From contig CAKVHC010000009.1 of the NCBI GenBank assembly GCA_934747805.1, positions 1 to 41,573 on the forward strand: a stretch of 41,573 nt of DNA. Reading direction: 5' to 3'. The notes beneath the pieces are model-generated. The model saw nothing but the letters and a program-made list of their open reading frames with translations, made no database searches and was not told the origin of the DNA. The stretch comes from an uncultured Clostridia bacterium. GTDB lineage: Bacteria; Bacillota; Clostridia; Christensenellales; UBA1242. The position numbers were made by a program, and so were the translations under genes. Below are positions 32,400 through 40,744 of the stretch, piece after piece (the first letter of the stretch is position 1; each line of letters starts with the position of its first letter).

Positions 32400-32428
32400 A
32401 TAATATCATATTTGTGAGTTATTTTCAA
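32400..32428 (-). promoter_or_regulatory. SigA-type promoter of the caspase-like gene
   Basis: On the minus strand: TTGAAA (32423-32428), 17-bp spacer, TATTAT (32400-32405) with TGA before it. Leader about 23 nt, containing GGAGG. Confidence 0.72.
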
Positions 32429-32506
32429 GTAAGAGATCAAAATTTTTAACTTATACTATTGAAAACACATCAGAGAAAGACTTTTGGTTTTACATATATA
32501 AAATAA

Positions 32507-32530
32507 GCCTGACCGTCAGGCATTTTATTT
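32507..32530 (+). terminator. Orphan terminator-like hairpin upstream of the ProX-like gene
   Basis: GCCTGA-CCG-TCAGGC (32507-32521) is followed by ATTTTATTT. No gene upstream on this strand needs it, so it may be an attenuator in the leader of the downstream gene. Confidence 0.55.
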
Positions 32531-32614
32531 GTTTAAAATTCAAGATGCGGTTACTCGAACCAGCGAATGTAGCGTGCGGCTCGTGGGTGGTTTTAATTTA
32601 GCAAAGGTTAGTTT

Positions 32615-33103
32615 ATGAATAAGCAAGATATATACAATTTTTTAAAAGCGAATAACATTAGGCACGAAATAACAGAACACGAAGCAGTATGCAGTATGAG
32701 TGAGTTGATGAATGTCGAGTTGCCATATCCGGAATGTGATGCTAAAAATATATTTATCCACGATGACAAGCGTCAAAATTTTTATCTTATAACCGTCAAG
32801 GGCGATAAACGTCTAAACTCAAAGCAATTTCGTAAGACTCACGCTTTGCGTCCAATAAGTTTTGCCAGTGATGATGAACTTATGAACATATTGGGTGTAA
32901 AACCCGGATCGGTTTCGCCACTCGGCATTCTAAACGATAGCGAGTCGAAAGTTCAGTTTTTTATAGACAGCGATTTTTGGCAGGGCAGGAAATTGATCGG
33001 CGTGCATCCGAATGAAAACACAGCGACTGTTTGGCTCAAAATCGACGACCTAATCGACATAATTCGTCGACATGGCAACACGGTCACGATCGAAGAGTTC
33101 TAG
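32615..33103 (+). CDS. YbaK/ProX-family aminoacyl-tRNA deacylase (ProXp-ala/PrdX-like)
   Basis: A 162-aa single-domain protein of the YbaK/EbsC fold. Features are HEITEHEAVCSMSELM near the N-terminus, CDAKNIFIHD, a conserved Lys in ITVKGDKRLNSK, and GVKPGSVSPLGILND, the G-x-x-P-G-S-x-x-P-x-G signature. Such stand-alone proteins hydrolyse misacylated tRNA, most often Ala-tRNA-Pro, complementing ProRS; exact specificity cannot be read from sequence. AAAGG lies upstream of the ATG. The 5' region holds an unexplained hairpin and a GC-richer stretch (32545-32597). Confidence 0.88.
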   Translation: MNKQDIYNFLKANNIRHEITEHEAVCSMSELMNVELPYPECDAKNIFIHDDKRQNFYLITVKGDKRLNSKQFRKTHALRPISFASDDELMNILGVKPGSVSPLGILNDSESKVQFFIDSDFWQGRKLIGVHPNENTATVWLKIDDLIDIIRRHGNTVTIEEF

Positions 33104-33111
33104 TTTAGATA

Positions 33112-33140
33112 TTGACATTTGCAGTGAGCCAATGTATAAT
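33112..33140 (+). promoter_or_regulatory. Full-consensus SigA promoter of the 317-aa gene
   Basis: TTGACA (33112-33117), 17-bp spacer, TATAAT (33135-33140). Both hexamers are perfect, predicting strong constitutive expression. AAAGGGG is the ribosome-binding site before 33167. Confidence 0.85.
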
Positions 33141-33166
33141 TAACGCACAAAACAAAGGGGTAGATT

Positions 33167-34120
33167 ATGACAAAGAAAGAATACGAAGATTTCATTGAAT
33201 TATCTTACAAAAATGGGCTGAAAGCATATGCCGACTATGCCAACGCCAAATATTTCAACGACAGCAGTTTGCGAGTATCAACGAAAGACATTGACGCTGT
33301 TTTTAATGCCGTGATGAGCAAATCTAGTAATGTCAGCAAGTTGACATATGTAAAGAGATTGTCTAGCGGACAGAAAACGTTGCTTGACATGACTGAGTTG
33401 AATACACTTGTTCGTTACATGCAAGCCAAACTATTGGCTCAGCGACTTGGCAAAGAAAGATATGCTGAGATGCGAGCTAGAGAAAAGGCAAGTTCGCTAG
33501 ATCTGATCGACCTTATATACGACAGCGCAAACAAAAAATATATTCGTCCAGATGAACAACAAGGCCGCAAATATAACAACGATGAAAAAATGTTTGCCGA
33601 TTTTGGCATTGCGCCACTGGATTTGGCAAAGCTTAACGAATTTGGCTACACTATCCACAAAAGCCGCCTTCAACCATTGACTAAATACAAAGATTTGTCC
33701 ACTAAAGGCATCACGAATGTAGGGCAATTTATGCTTTACACACCACAAGACTTGCTAGAAAAAGGTTTTAGCAATAAATTTGTGCAATACTTGGGTCTTT
33801 GCGGTCACACTGCCAATGCACGTGACATTGTCGCAATGCAAGGCGAAGAAGTTATTGCCGATATGAATGAGATGCAAAGAGCCGCATTGTGCCGTGAAGT
33901 TAGAGAGAGAATCAAGACGGGACAAATCATCCCTCCTAAAAAGGCTAGTCTTATCGGCAGTATGCTAGATAACGCTCCGAAAGTCAAATACGATTCCACT
34001 CCAAATAAGGCAAACACTACAGTTGACGACGTGATCGGGTGGATAAAGGATATGGAAACATACCAAGCTCTCACTCCAACTGCCAAGCGTAAATATCTGG
34101 AAAAAACGTTTGAAAAATAA
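33167..34120 (+). CDS. Unrecognised 317-aa helical soluble protein
   Basis: Not recognised. The sequence is Lys/Asp/Glu/Ala-rich and mostly helical, without signal peptide or membrane segment. Residues about 178-210 (KGITNVGQFMLYTPQDLLEKG, then FSNKFVQYLGLCG) look like a helix-hairpin-helix unit of the type in RNA-polymerase alpha C-terminal domains, which can bind DNA; this is a resemblance only. A Pro/Lys-containing linker near 250-275 leads to a C-terminal helical tail. A perfect SigA promoter, strong ribosome-binding site and own terminator show a well-expressed monocistronic gene. Confidence 0.8.
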   Translation: MTKKEYEDFIELSYKNGLKAYADYANAKYFNDSSLRVSTKDIDAVFNAVMSKSSNVSKLTYVKRLSSGQKTLLDMTELNTLVRYMQAKLLAQRLGKERYAEMRAREKASSLDLIDLIYDSANKKYIRPDEQQGRKYNNDEKMFADFGIAPLDLAKLNEFGYTIHKSRLQPLTKYKDLSTKGITNVGQFMLYTPQDLLEKGFSNKFVQYLGLCGHTANARDIVAMQGEEVIADMNEMQRAALCREVRERIKTGQIIPPKKASLIGSMLDNAPKVKYDSTPNKANTTVDDVIGWIKDMETYQALTPTAKRKYLEKTFEK

Positions 34121-34127
34121 TAACTAA

Positions 34128-34151
34128 GGCGTATTTATATACGTCTTTTTT
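34128..34151 (+). terminator. Intrinsic terminator after the 317-aa gene
   Basis: GGCGTAT-TTAT-ATACGTC (34128-34145, with G-U pair) followed by T7. Confidence 0.78.
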
Positions 34152-34253
34152 AGTTCTGCTTGAAATCTATTTTATGTGAGTATCGATATTTGTCGAAAGT
34201 GTGTAATTTTATTCAGAAATATGACGAAGTCGATTTTATGGCACTCAATTTGA

Positions 34254-34282
34254 TTGACATATAAATGTGTGTATGCAATAAT
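34254..34282 (+). promoter_or_regulatory. Promoter of the Ig-like/beta-helix lipoprotein
   Basis: TTGACA (34254-34259), 17-bp spacer, AATAAT (34277-34282) with TGC before it. The leader is about 75 nt and ends in AAAGGAGA before the ATG at 34364. Confidence 0.65.
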
Positions 34283-34363
34283 GAAATTAGAAAATTAAAG
34301 AAATAGTTTTGCATTAATTTTAACTTCAGTCTAAATTTTCAGAAATTTAATAAAGGAGATAGA

Positions 34364-35560
34364 ATGAAAAACGCTTACAAATTTGGTCGTGTATTAATGT
34401 GTTTACTAGTTGCGTTTACTTTTGGAATTGTGCTTGTTGCTTGTGGCGCACCTGCAGATGTAGCAGTAGACAGCATTTCGCTTAATATGACGACAACAAC
34501 TATGGCAGTTGGCGAAACTTTATCGCTCGTTGCGACTGTCAGCCCAGACAATGCAACAGATAAAACTGTTACATGGGCATCATCTGCTGAGCAAGTTGTG
34601 ACCGTTACAGAAAATGGATTGGTTACAGCACTAGCAGTTGGCACTGCGGACGTTACGGTTAAATCTGCCGATGACGAAACGAAGACGGCAGTATGCCACA
34701 TAACAGTTATTGCTCCATATGTAACTGTGGGTGAGGGCGAAGGTGCCACTCGCTATGCCGATTTGCAAACAGCAATTGATGCAACAAGTGAGACCAACAA
34801 TACAGTTTACTTGCATGGCAATCTTGCTGTAGGCAAGACAATAACTATCAATAAAAATCACGCTCTAACTATAATTGGTGGAGACGGATACTCTCGTAGT
34901 GTCATTTCAGCAGCCGACGACTTTGACAGCAATTGCACAAACCTATTCAATGTTTTAGGTTCAGGCAATGTGACAATCAAATACGTAAGACTTATGGCCA
35001 ATCTGAAATGCCGTGTAATGAGAATTGCTAATACTGGCAATGTTTCACTCAAAGGGGTGATTTTCACAGGCGGTCAAATTTCAGACGTTACAAACTGGGC
35101 ACCTGGACTATTCATTACAGGGAAATCTAATGTTGAGTTAACAGACTGCAATTTCTTTGGAAATGTAAATTATGATCAAACTCTAACGGCCAGCACGCCA
35201 ACTAAATATTATGCAACAGATCTTTGGGCTGGCTCGGAAACAATCGTAACTATCGGTAATGATTGTGAAGTTGGCAACGTTGTTAAAAATGCTAACTATG
35301 CAGGAAAAGACGGTTCTATGTTGATTGTGAACAGCGGCAGTAGAATTGACAACTTGTTCCTACAATATGATGAATATTATGGCGGAACAGACTCAATTGC
35401 CAATAAAGGAACAGGCATAGCTGGTGCGATTTTGAAATTGGTTGGTGGCAAAGTTAGAAACTTGCACATCGCCAACGAACAAAATATCGTTACCACTACA
35501 ACTAACGCTGAAACCGGATACATTTATCAAGCCGGCAAAGATAAAGTCGCTATTGGTTAA
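34364..35560 (+). CDS. Surface lipoprotein with Big_2 Ig-like domain and beta-helix-like region
   Basis: A 398-aa protein with lipoprotein signal (lipobox LVACG, Cys about 27). A bacterial Ig-like Big_2 domain spans about 35-120: SISLNMTTTTMAVGETLSL, then VTWASSAEQVVTV and GLVTALAVGTADVTV. The next part begins YADLQTAIDAT, the typical entry to a right-handed beta-helix, and continues with strand-turn repeats (TIIGGDGYSR, NVTIKYVRLMAN, GNVSLKGVIFTGG, NVELTDCNFFG). The helix resembles pectate-lyase-like or autotransporter-type repeats; no catalytic residues were recognised, so adhesion or a structural role is as likely as hydrolysis. It is anchored outside the cell membrane and has its own promoter and terminator. 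Confidence 0.85.
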   Translation: MKNAYKFGRVLMCLLVAFTFGIVLVACGAPADVAVDSISLNMTTTTMAVGETLSLVATVSPDNATDKTVTWASSAEQVVTVTENGLVTALAVGTADVTVKSADDETKTAVCHITVIAPYVTVGEGEGATRYADLQTAIDATSETNNTVYLHGNLAVGKTITINKNHALTIIGGDGYSRSVISAADDFDSNCTNLFNVLGSGNVTIKYVRLMANLKCRVMRIANTGNVSLKGVIFTGGQISDVTNWAPGLFITGKSNVELTDCNFFGNVNYDQTLTASTPTKYYATDLWAGSETIVTIGNDCEVGNVVKNANYAGKDGSMLIVNSGSRIDNLFLQYDEYYGGTDSIANKGTGIAGAILKLVGGKVRNLHIANEQNIVTTTTNAETGYIYQAGKDKVAIG

Positions 35561-35566
35561 CAGATA

Positions 35567-35598
35567 AAAAACTCTATCCAATGATAGAGTTTTTTTTA
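35567..35598. terminator. Bidirectional intrinsic terminator
   Basis: AAAAACTCTATC (35567-35578), loop CAAT, GATAGAGTTTTT (35583-35594) continuing to eight Ts. A perfect 12-bp stem lying between convergent genes. Confidence 0.92.
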
Positions 35599-35610
35599 AT
35601 TGTCTAGTTG

Positions 35611-36312
35611 TTAGTCCAGTTTGGCGATAACCACACTAAACACGCCAAAGGTGGTTGAGTTTGCACCAGTGTTTTGGAAGAACAATGCCGTGTTATCAGC
35701 AGGAGCATTGACCATAAAGGTCTTTGCCATTGTCACCGATCCATTTGCATTATCTTCGTTTACGGTGGAAACGCTGGTAGGAACATTATTTCCGCCGAGG
35801 AAGGCTGTGATTTGCATGTTGCCAGTCGTTGCACTAGTTGCGTTGGTGGTGTAGGAAACTAGATAGTTACCTTCTGCCAATGTGACTTGCGAAGTGCCTG
35901 TGGTGTGATTAATGTCTGTTGATAAAATTATGTTGTCAGTTAAAGTTATTTGGTTGCCAGCCAATGTTGGTGTGTCGGTCGTGTTGACATAGTTATTGGC
36001 GGCGATTGTACCAGCAGGACCTGTTTCACCAGTTGCCCCTGTGGCTCCAGTAGGGCCGGTTGGACCAGTAGGACCAGTAGCTCCCGTTGCGCCAGTCGCA
36101 CCAGTTGCTCCCATTGCGCCAGTCGCACCAGTGGCACCTTGTGGACCAGTTGGACCTGTAGGACCAGTTGCTCCCACAGGACCTACAGGGCCGATTGGAC
36201 CAGTAGGACCAGTTGGTCCAGTCAAGCCTTGTGGACCCATTGGCCCACGTGGACCTTGGCTACCCGTACTGCATCTAGTTTCGCAACCATTGTTACAAGA
36301 AATTAAACACAT
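35611..36312 (-). CDS. Collagen-like (Gly-X-Y) protein, probable spore-surface protein
   Basis: A 233-aa protein. The short N-terminus is Cys-rich (C2, C6, C10, C14), then come about 28 uninterrupted Gly-X-Y triplets (residues 17-100), mostly GPT, GAT and GPx as in Bacillus/Clostridium exosporium collagens. The C-terminal domain (about 102-233) is beta-rich and resembles BclA-type trimerisation heads (QVTLAEGNYLVSYTT, FGVFSVVIAKLD). It probably forms trimers; the N-terminal cysteines could crosslink it or attach it to the spore coat. AGGAGA precedes the ATG. The sigma-K-like promoter upstream supports mother-cell expression late in sporulation. There is no Sec signal peptide, as expected for exosporium proteins made inside the mother cell. 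Confidence 0.88.
   Translation of the reverse strand: MCLISCNNGCETRCSTGSQGPRGPMGPQGLTGPTGPTGPIGPVGPVGATGPTGPTGPQGATGATGAMGATGATGATGATGPTGPTGPTGATGATGETGPAGTIAANNYVNTTDTPTLAGNQITLTDNIILSTDINHTTGTSQVTLAEGNYLVSYTTNATSATTGNMQITAFLGGNNVPTSVSTVNEDNANGSVTMAKTFMVNAPADNTALFFQNTGANSTTFGVFSVVIAKLD
36010..36264 (-). repeat. Gly-X-Y coding repeat
   Basis: The 9-bp-periodic DNA encoding about 28 collagen triplets plus a final Gly. The near-identical units (GGACCAGT-like on the plus strand) are prone to slippage and length change, and create proline-rich mock ORFs on the opposite strand. Confidence 0.9.
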
Positions 36313-36376
36313 ATTTTTCTCCTAGAATTTTTGTGGGTAAGTTACGCTAATAAATTGTGTTAGTTCACCCCATAAT

Positions 36377-36403
36377 TATACTATGCCAAACCTAGCAAAA
36401 TGT
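36377..36403 (-). promoter_or_regulatory. Sigma-K-like promoter of the collagen-like gene
   Basis: On the minus strand CATAGTATA (36377-36385) matches the sigma-K -10 consensus CATANNNTA fully. AC (36402-36403) lies 16 bp upstream, as in the AC-N16-CATANNNTA pattern. A TATAAT overlaps it, but there is no SigA -35 at proper distance. The leader is about 55-60 nt. Confidence 0.65.
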
Positions 36404-36434
36404 GAATTTGTCACTGTGTACAAGACGAATGTTC

Positions 36435-36463
36435 TTGACATATATAATTAAATAAAGTAATAT
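36435..36463 (+). promoter_or_regulatory. SigA-type promoter of cysS-leuS
   Basis: TTGACA (36435-36440), 17-bp spacer, TAATAT (36458-36463). It predicts an unusually long (~157 nt) leader before cysS. Confidence 0.7.
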
Positions 36464-36627
36464 AAACTATATGATGTTGTGCTGTTTGTATCGCTTACAA
36501 CCCAAGTTGCTAGACGCAACTCCACGCATCTTGTGGCATCACAGATTGAATAACCATCAGTTTTGCTTGAAAATGACTTCGTCGCTTCCAGACAAAATTT
36601 CAAATAATATTATATAAAGAGGTTTTT
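36464..36627 (+). other. Long 5' leader of cysS-leuS with small hairpins
   Basis: No ORF is evident. Small stems include GTTGC-tagac-GCAAC (about 36508-36522) and TGTG-GCAT-CACA (about 36531-36542). The T-box sequence (GGGTGGNACCGCG-like) and a pre-start terminator are absent, so this is not a normal T-box. The ribosome-binding site AAAGAGG lies just before the ATG. Confidence 0.4.
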
Positions 36628-38121
36628 ATGAAAATTTACAACTCATTGACAAGACAAAAAGAAGAATTTGTGCCACTAGTTGAAGGTCAAGTGGGAATGT
36701 ATGTTTGTGGCCCAACTGTGTACGGACCAACGCACCTAGGTCACGGACGGACTTATGTAAATTTTGACGTGGTGTACAGATATTTGTCCTATCAAGGCTA
36801 CAATGTAAAATATATTCAGAATATCACCGACGTGGGACATTTGGTAGGCGATGGCGATGAAGGGGAAGACAAGATTCAAAAACAGGCCAAGAAAGAGCAT
36901 ATTGACCCTTACGCAATTGCCTATAAATACGAATGTCTATATTTTGACACAATGCGTGCATTGAACGTGCTGCGTCCAACGATCAGTTGCCGAGCAACTG
37001 GTTTCATTATGGAAATGCAAGACATGATTCAAACACTTATTGACAAAGGCTATGCCTATGTGACAGAAGCAGGCAATGTGTATTTCGATGTGAAAAAAGA
37101 CAAAGAGTATGGCAAACTATCCAACCGCACGCTAGACAACAATGTTTCAGGCACTCGTATTGAGCTGGCTGACGACAAACGCAGTCCGGAAGACTTTGCA
37201 TTGTGGAAACACGCCGATCCCGAGCACCTTATGAAATGGCGTTCGCCTTGGGGTGTTGGATATCCTGGTTGGCACATTGAATGCTCGACCATGAGCAAAA
37301 AATTTCTGGGCAACACGATAGACATTCACGGTGGTGGCATGGACAATATGTTCCCTCACCACGAGAGCGAAATCACACAAAGCGAATGCGCAAATGGTTG
37401 CCAATTTGTGAGATATTTTATGCACAACAACTTGCTCACTGTCAACGGCACAAAAATGGGCAAATCTCTCGGCAATTTCATCACATTGGAAGATATATTC
37501 CGCCGTTTTGACCCAATGGTTATTCGTTGGTTCATTTTGTCGTTCCACTATCGTGCAACGGTGGACTTTAATGAAAAAGGTCTTGAACTTGCAAAAGAAC
37601 AATATGACAAACTTAACACGGCCGTTTCTAGCCTGCGTGCCACTTTGAAAGAAGATATTTACGATGACAATAGTTTCATTAACAGCGTCAACCTAAACAG
37701 CGGTCTCAAAAATATTTACGACGAGTTTATAGATGCGATGGACGACGATTTCAACACCACTGTTGCAATGAGCATTGTGTTGAAACTAACCAAAGAAATT
37801 AACAAAGCATTAAACGACGTGAATGACGATAAAACTCGTGCCATTAGTTTGATGACAAATCACGACTATTTGGTTCAACTCAATAGCCTTGTACATGTTT
37901 TGTGCGAGCAAATTTTGGGCTTCAGATTTGCAAAGATAACTAATGTTGAAACTCCTGCAATTCCAGAAGAAATTGAAAGACTGGCAGACAAACGTATGCT
38001 GGCCAAGAAAAATAAAGATTGGGCAAAGGCTGACGCTTTGCGTGCCGAGATTACAGCTAAAGGTTATGTAGTTATCGACAACAAGACGGAAAAAGGATAT
38101 ACAATAGAATTTAAAGGATAA
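36628..38121 (+). CDS. cysS: Cysteine--tRNA ligase
   Basis: A 497-aa class I synthetase. The zinc/cysteine-binding C27 stands before the HIGH-type motif HLGH (36-39) in THLGHGRTY. Further zinc-ligand regions are HIECSTMSKK and MFPHHESEI. The KMSKS-type loop is KMGKS (276-280). The C-terminal DALR/anticodon part follows, with LADKRMLAKKNKDWAKAD near the end. It charges tRNA-Cys. Length is standard, the ribosome-binding site is AAAGAGG, and leuS follows 2 bp after its stop, giving a two-gene operon. Confidence 0.96.
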   Translation: MKIYNSLTRQKEEFVPLVEGQVGMYVCGPTVYGPTHLGHGRTYVNFDVVYRYLSYQGYNVKYIQNITDVGHLVGDGDEGEDKIQKQAKKEHIDPYAIAYKYECLYFDTMRALNVLRPTISCRATGFIMEMQDMIQTLIDKGYAYVTEAGNVYFDVKKDKEYGKLSNRTLDNNVSGTRIELADDKRSPEDFALWKHADPEHLMKWRSPWGVGYPGWHIECSTMSKKFLGNTIDIHGGGMDNMFPHHESEITQSECANGCQFVRYFMHNNLLTVNGTKMGKSLGNFITLEDIFRRFDPMVIRWFILSFHYRATVDFNEKGLELAKEQYDKLNTAVSSLRATLKEDIYDDNSFINSVNLNSGLKNIYDEFIDAMDDDFNTTVAMSIVLKLTKEINKALNDVNDDKTRAISLMTNHDYLVQLNSLVHVLCEQILGFRFAKITNVETPAIPEEIERLADKRMLAKKNKDWAKADALRAEITAKGYVVIDNKTEKGYTIEFKG

Positions 38122-38123
38122 TT

Positions 38124-40511
38124 ATGTACAATTGTAAAGAAATTGAAGCAAAATGGGCTAAATATTGGGAAGAGAATAAGACGTTTGCTACCGATACGCA
38201 CGATTTTTCTCGACCAAAGTATTATGTTTTGGATATGTTTCCATATCCAAGTGGACAAGGCTTGCATGTAGGACATCCGGAAGGCTATACAGCGAGCGAC
38301 ATTCAAAGCCGTATGAAACGTATGCAAGGCTATAACGTTTTGCATCCAATGGGCTTTGATAGTTTCGGTCTGCCTAGTGAGCAGTATGCAATAAAGACTG
38401 GCAATCATCCGGGCGATTTCACACGTGCCAACATTGCCAACTTCACTCGTCAACTCAAAATGCTCGGCTTCGACTATGACTGGGACAAGACAATCAGCAC
38501 TTGCGAACCAGATTTTTATCGTTGGACGCAGTGGATATTTTGTCAACTTTTCAAAGACGGCTTGGCATACTACAAAGATATGCCTGTGAACTGGTGTGAA
38601 GAGTTGGGTACAGTGCTTTCCAATGACGAAGTGATAGACGGCAAAAGTGAACGTGGCGGCTTCCCTGTGGTCAAGAAAAATATGCGTCAGTTGGTTATGA
38701 ATATTCCAGCCTATGCAGAGCGTTTGCTCGATGGGCTCGACAAGATTGATTGGCCTGAGTCTACAAAAGAGATGCAACGCAACTGGATAGGCAAGTCAAA
38801 CGGTGCATACATTGATTTCAGAGTGGCTGGTACGGACGAAAAGTTTACTGTATTTACTACACGAGCAGACACATTGTTCGGAGCGACATATTGCGTTATG
38901 GCACCTGAGCATCCACTCGTGGATAAAATTGTGCCACAGGACAAGCGTGCAGAGGTGGACGCATACGTCAAGGCTTGCGCTAGCAAGAGTGAATTGGAAC
39001 GCACCGACCTTGCCAAAGACAAAACTGGCGTCTTTATTGGGGCGTATGCTATCAACCCTGTTAACAATAAGCAGATTCCTGTATATATCAGTGACTATGT
39101 ACTTGCAAGCTATGGCACAGGCGCAATTATGGCAGTGCCGGCTCACGATGAGCGTGACTATGCTTTTGCGAAAAAGTTTAACATTGAAATCATTCCTGTA
39201 ATTGACGGCGGAGATATTTCCGTTTCGGCGTACACTGGTGACGGCTTGCATATCAATTCAGGATTCTTGAATGGTATGAATAAGCACGACGCCATTGATA
39301 AAATGTGCGATTGGCTCACAGAAAACAAACTTGGGAAGAAAACCACAACTTATCGTCTGCGTGAATGGATTTTTGCACGCCAACGTTATTGGGGTGAACC
39401 AGTGCCTATCGTCAACCTAGACGACGGCGAGAGCGTTTTGCTTAGCGAAAAAGATTTGCCACTGATTTTGCCACCACTCCCAGACTACAAAGGCAAGAAT
39501 GGACAAGCACCATTGTTTAATGCCAGTGACGATTGGAAACGAGTCCAGATTGACGGCAAGTGGGGTACACGTGAACTGAATACTATGCCGGGTGCGGCAG
39601 GTTCGTCTTGGTATTTCTTGAGATATATTGACAATCACAATGACAAAGAGTTCGCAAATTACGAACTACTTAAACACTGGATGCCTGTCGACCTCTATGT
39701 TGGTGGCAGCGAACATGCAGTAGGACATTTGCTGTATTCAAGATTCTGGAACAACTATTTGTTCGACAAAGGTCTAGTGCCTGTGGCTGAGCCATTCAAA
39801 AAACTTATTCATCAAGGAATGATTCTCGGCTCTAACAATGAGAAGATGAGCAAGAGTCGTGGCAATGTGATTAATCCAGACGACATTATTAGAGAGTATG
39901 GCGCAGACACATTGCGTTTGTATGAAATGTTTATGGGACCAATACAAGCAAGTAAGCCATGGGACGAAAAGGGTGCCCCAGCTATGCGAAAATTTTTGGA
40001 GCGTGTGTGGAACTTGATTGTTGAATCTGGCAAGGTGCAAAACGCACAAAATCCTGCACTTGATAAGGTGTATAATGAAACCTTGAAAAAGGTCACAGAC
40101 GATTACGAAAAAATGGCGTACAATACGGGCATAAGTCAGCTTATGATTCTTATGAATGCGTTTGAGAAACAAACTGTCGTTCCGCACGAGTATGCCGAAG
40201 GACTTGTCCAATTGTTGAACCCAATCTGTCCATTCATTACTGAAGAACTTTGGGAACGCTTGGGGCACAACAAATCAATTGCGCATGAGAGTTGGCCTGT
40301 GTGCGACGAGAGCAAACTTAAGGAAGTCGATTACGAACTCGTTGTACAAGTGCTTGGCAAAATGAAAGCGGTGATTCGTGTACCAAATGACGCAACACAG
40401 GAACAAGTGGCTGAGCTCGTGAAACAAAATGAAACTATGCAAAAGTTTGATTTGTCCAATCCGAAGAAAATAATCTTTGTTAAAGGCAGATGCATTAATT
40501 TTATTATTTAA
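38124..40511 (+). CDS. leuS: Leucine--tRNA ligase (bacterial type)
   Basis: A 795-aa class I synthetase. HIGH motif HVGH (48-51) in GLHVGHPEGYTASD; the CP1 editing domain (about 220-410, with FTTRADTLFGATY and the Asp-containing GTGAIMAVPAHDERDYAF) that removes misacylated Ile/Val/norvaline; KMSKS (574-578) in EKMSKSRGNVINPDD; and the C-terminal anticodon and tRNA-binding domains (about 630-795). The ribosome-binding site AAAGGA lies in the end of cysS. Length is slightly below the ~800-860 usual range but nothing is missing. A terminator follows. Confidence 0.97.
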   Translation: MYNCKEIEAKWAKYWEENKTFATDTHDFSRPKYYVLDMFPYPSGQGLHVGHPEGYTASDIQSRMKRMQGYNVLHPMGFDSFGLPSEQYAIKTGNHPGDFTRANIANFTRQLKMLGFDYDWDKTISTCEPDFYRWTQWIFCQLFKDGLAYYKDMPVNWCEELGTVLSNDEVIDGKSERGGFPVVKKNMRQLVMNIPAYAERLLDGLDKIDWPESTKEMQRNWIGKSNGAYIDFRVAGTDEKFTVFTTRADTLFGATYCVMAPEHPLVDKIVPQDKRAEVDAYVKACASKSELERTDLAKDKTGVFIGAYAINPVNNKQIPVYISDYVLASYGTGAIMAVPAHDERDYAFAKKFNIEIIPVIDGGDISVSAYTGDGLHINSGFLNGMNKHDAIDKMCDWLTENKLGKKTTTYRLREWIFARQRYWGEPVPIVNLDDGESVLLSEKDLPLILPPLPDYKGKNGQAPLFNASDDWKRVQIDGKWGTRELNTMPGAAGSSWYFLRYIDNHNDKEFANYELLKHWMPVDLYVGGSEHAVGHLLYSRFWNNYLFDKGLVPVAEPFKKLIHQGMILGSNNEKMSKSRGNVINPDDIIREYGADTLRLYEMFMGPIQASKPWDEKGAPAMRKFLERVWNLIVESGKVQNAQNPALDKVYNETLKKVTDDYEKMAYNTGISQLMILMNAFEKQTVVPHEYAEGLVQLLNPICPFITEELWERLGHNKSIAHESWPVCDESKLKEVDYELVVQVLGKMKAVIRVPNDATQEQVAELVKQNETMQKFDLSNPKKIIFVKGRCINFII

Positions 40512-40568
40512 AAATTATTAAATAATTCACCATAAAAAAATATTATTTAAAATTTTTAATATTTATTA

Positions 40569-40600
40569 AAAATGCAGTGTAAAAACTGCATTTTATATAT
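40569..40600 (+). terminator. Intrinsic terminator of cysS-leuS
   Basis: AAAATGCAGT (40569-40578), six-base loop, ACTGCATTTT (40585-40594), then TATATATATTTT. Perfect 10-bp stem. Confidence 0.82.
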
Positions 40601-40670
40601 ATATTTTAATTAAAAAACGCAATTAAAGATTTTTTTAAAATAAATTTATTATTTATTTGTTAACTATTCA

Positions 40671-40708
40671 AATTAATTATTTGAAATAATTATTCGAATT
40701 AATTATTT
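40671..40708. repeat. Short AT-rich direct repeat upstream of nrdG
   Basis: AATTAATTATTT occurs at 40671-40682 and 40697-40708 within a very AT-rich stretch (40595-40735) that holds no gene. It may include the nrdG promoter, but low complexity prevents a firm call. Confidence 0.35.
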
Positions 40709-40744
40709 AAATTAAATATTTAAAAAAATATTCAGAGAAGAAAT

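Noticed and set aside
32545..32600. tRNA-like fragment (minus strand GGTTCGAGT resembles a T loop)
   Set aside because: The bases flanking the loop do not form a T stem, and no acceptor, D or anticodon arm could be built.
35946..36325. Proline-rich (APVAPVGP-type) ORFs on the plus strand and a third frame across the collagen region
   Set aside because: They are antisense or out-of-frame readings of the Gly-X-Y repeat; the minus frame has the start, ribosome-binding site, promoter and terminator.
36464..36627. T-box riboswitch before cysS, and before pheS and aspS
   Set aside because: No T-box core sequence, specifier stem or pre-start terminator; the pheS and aspS leaders are only about 25 and 40 nt.
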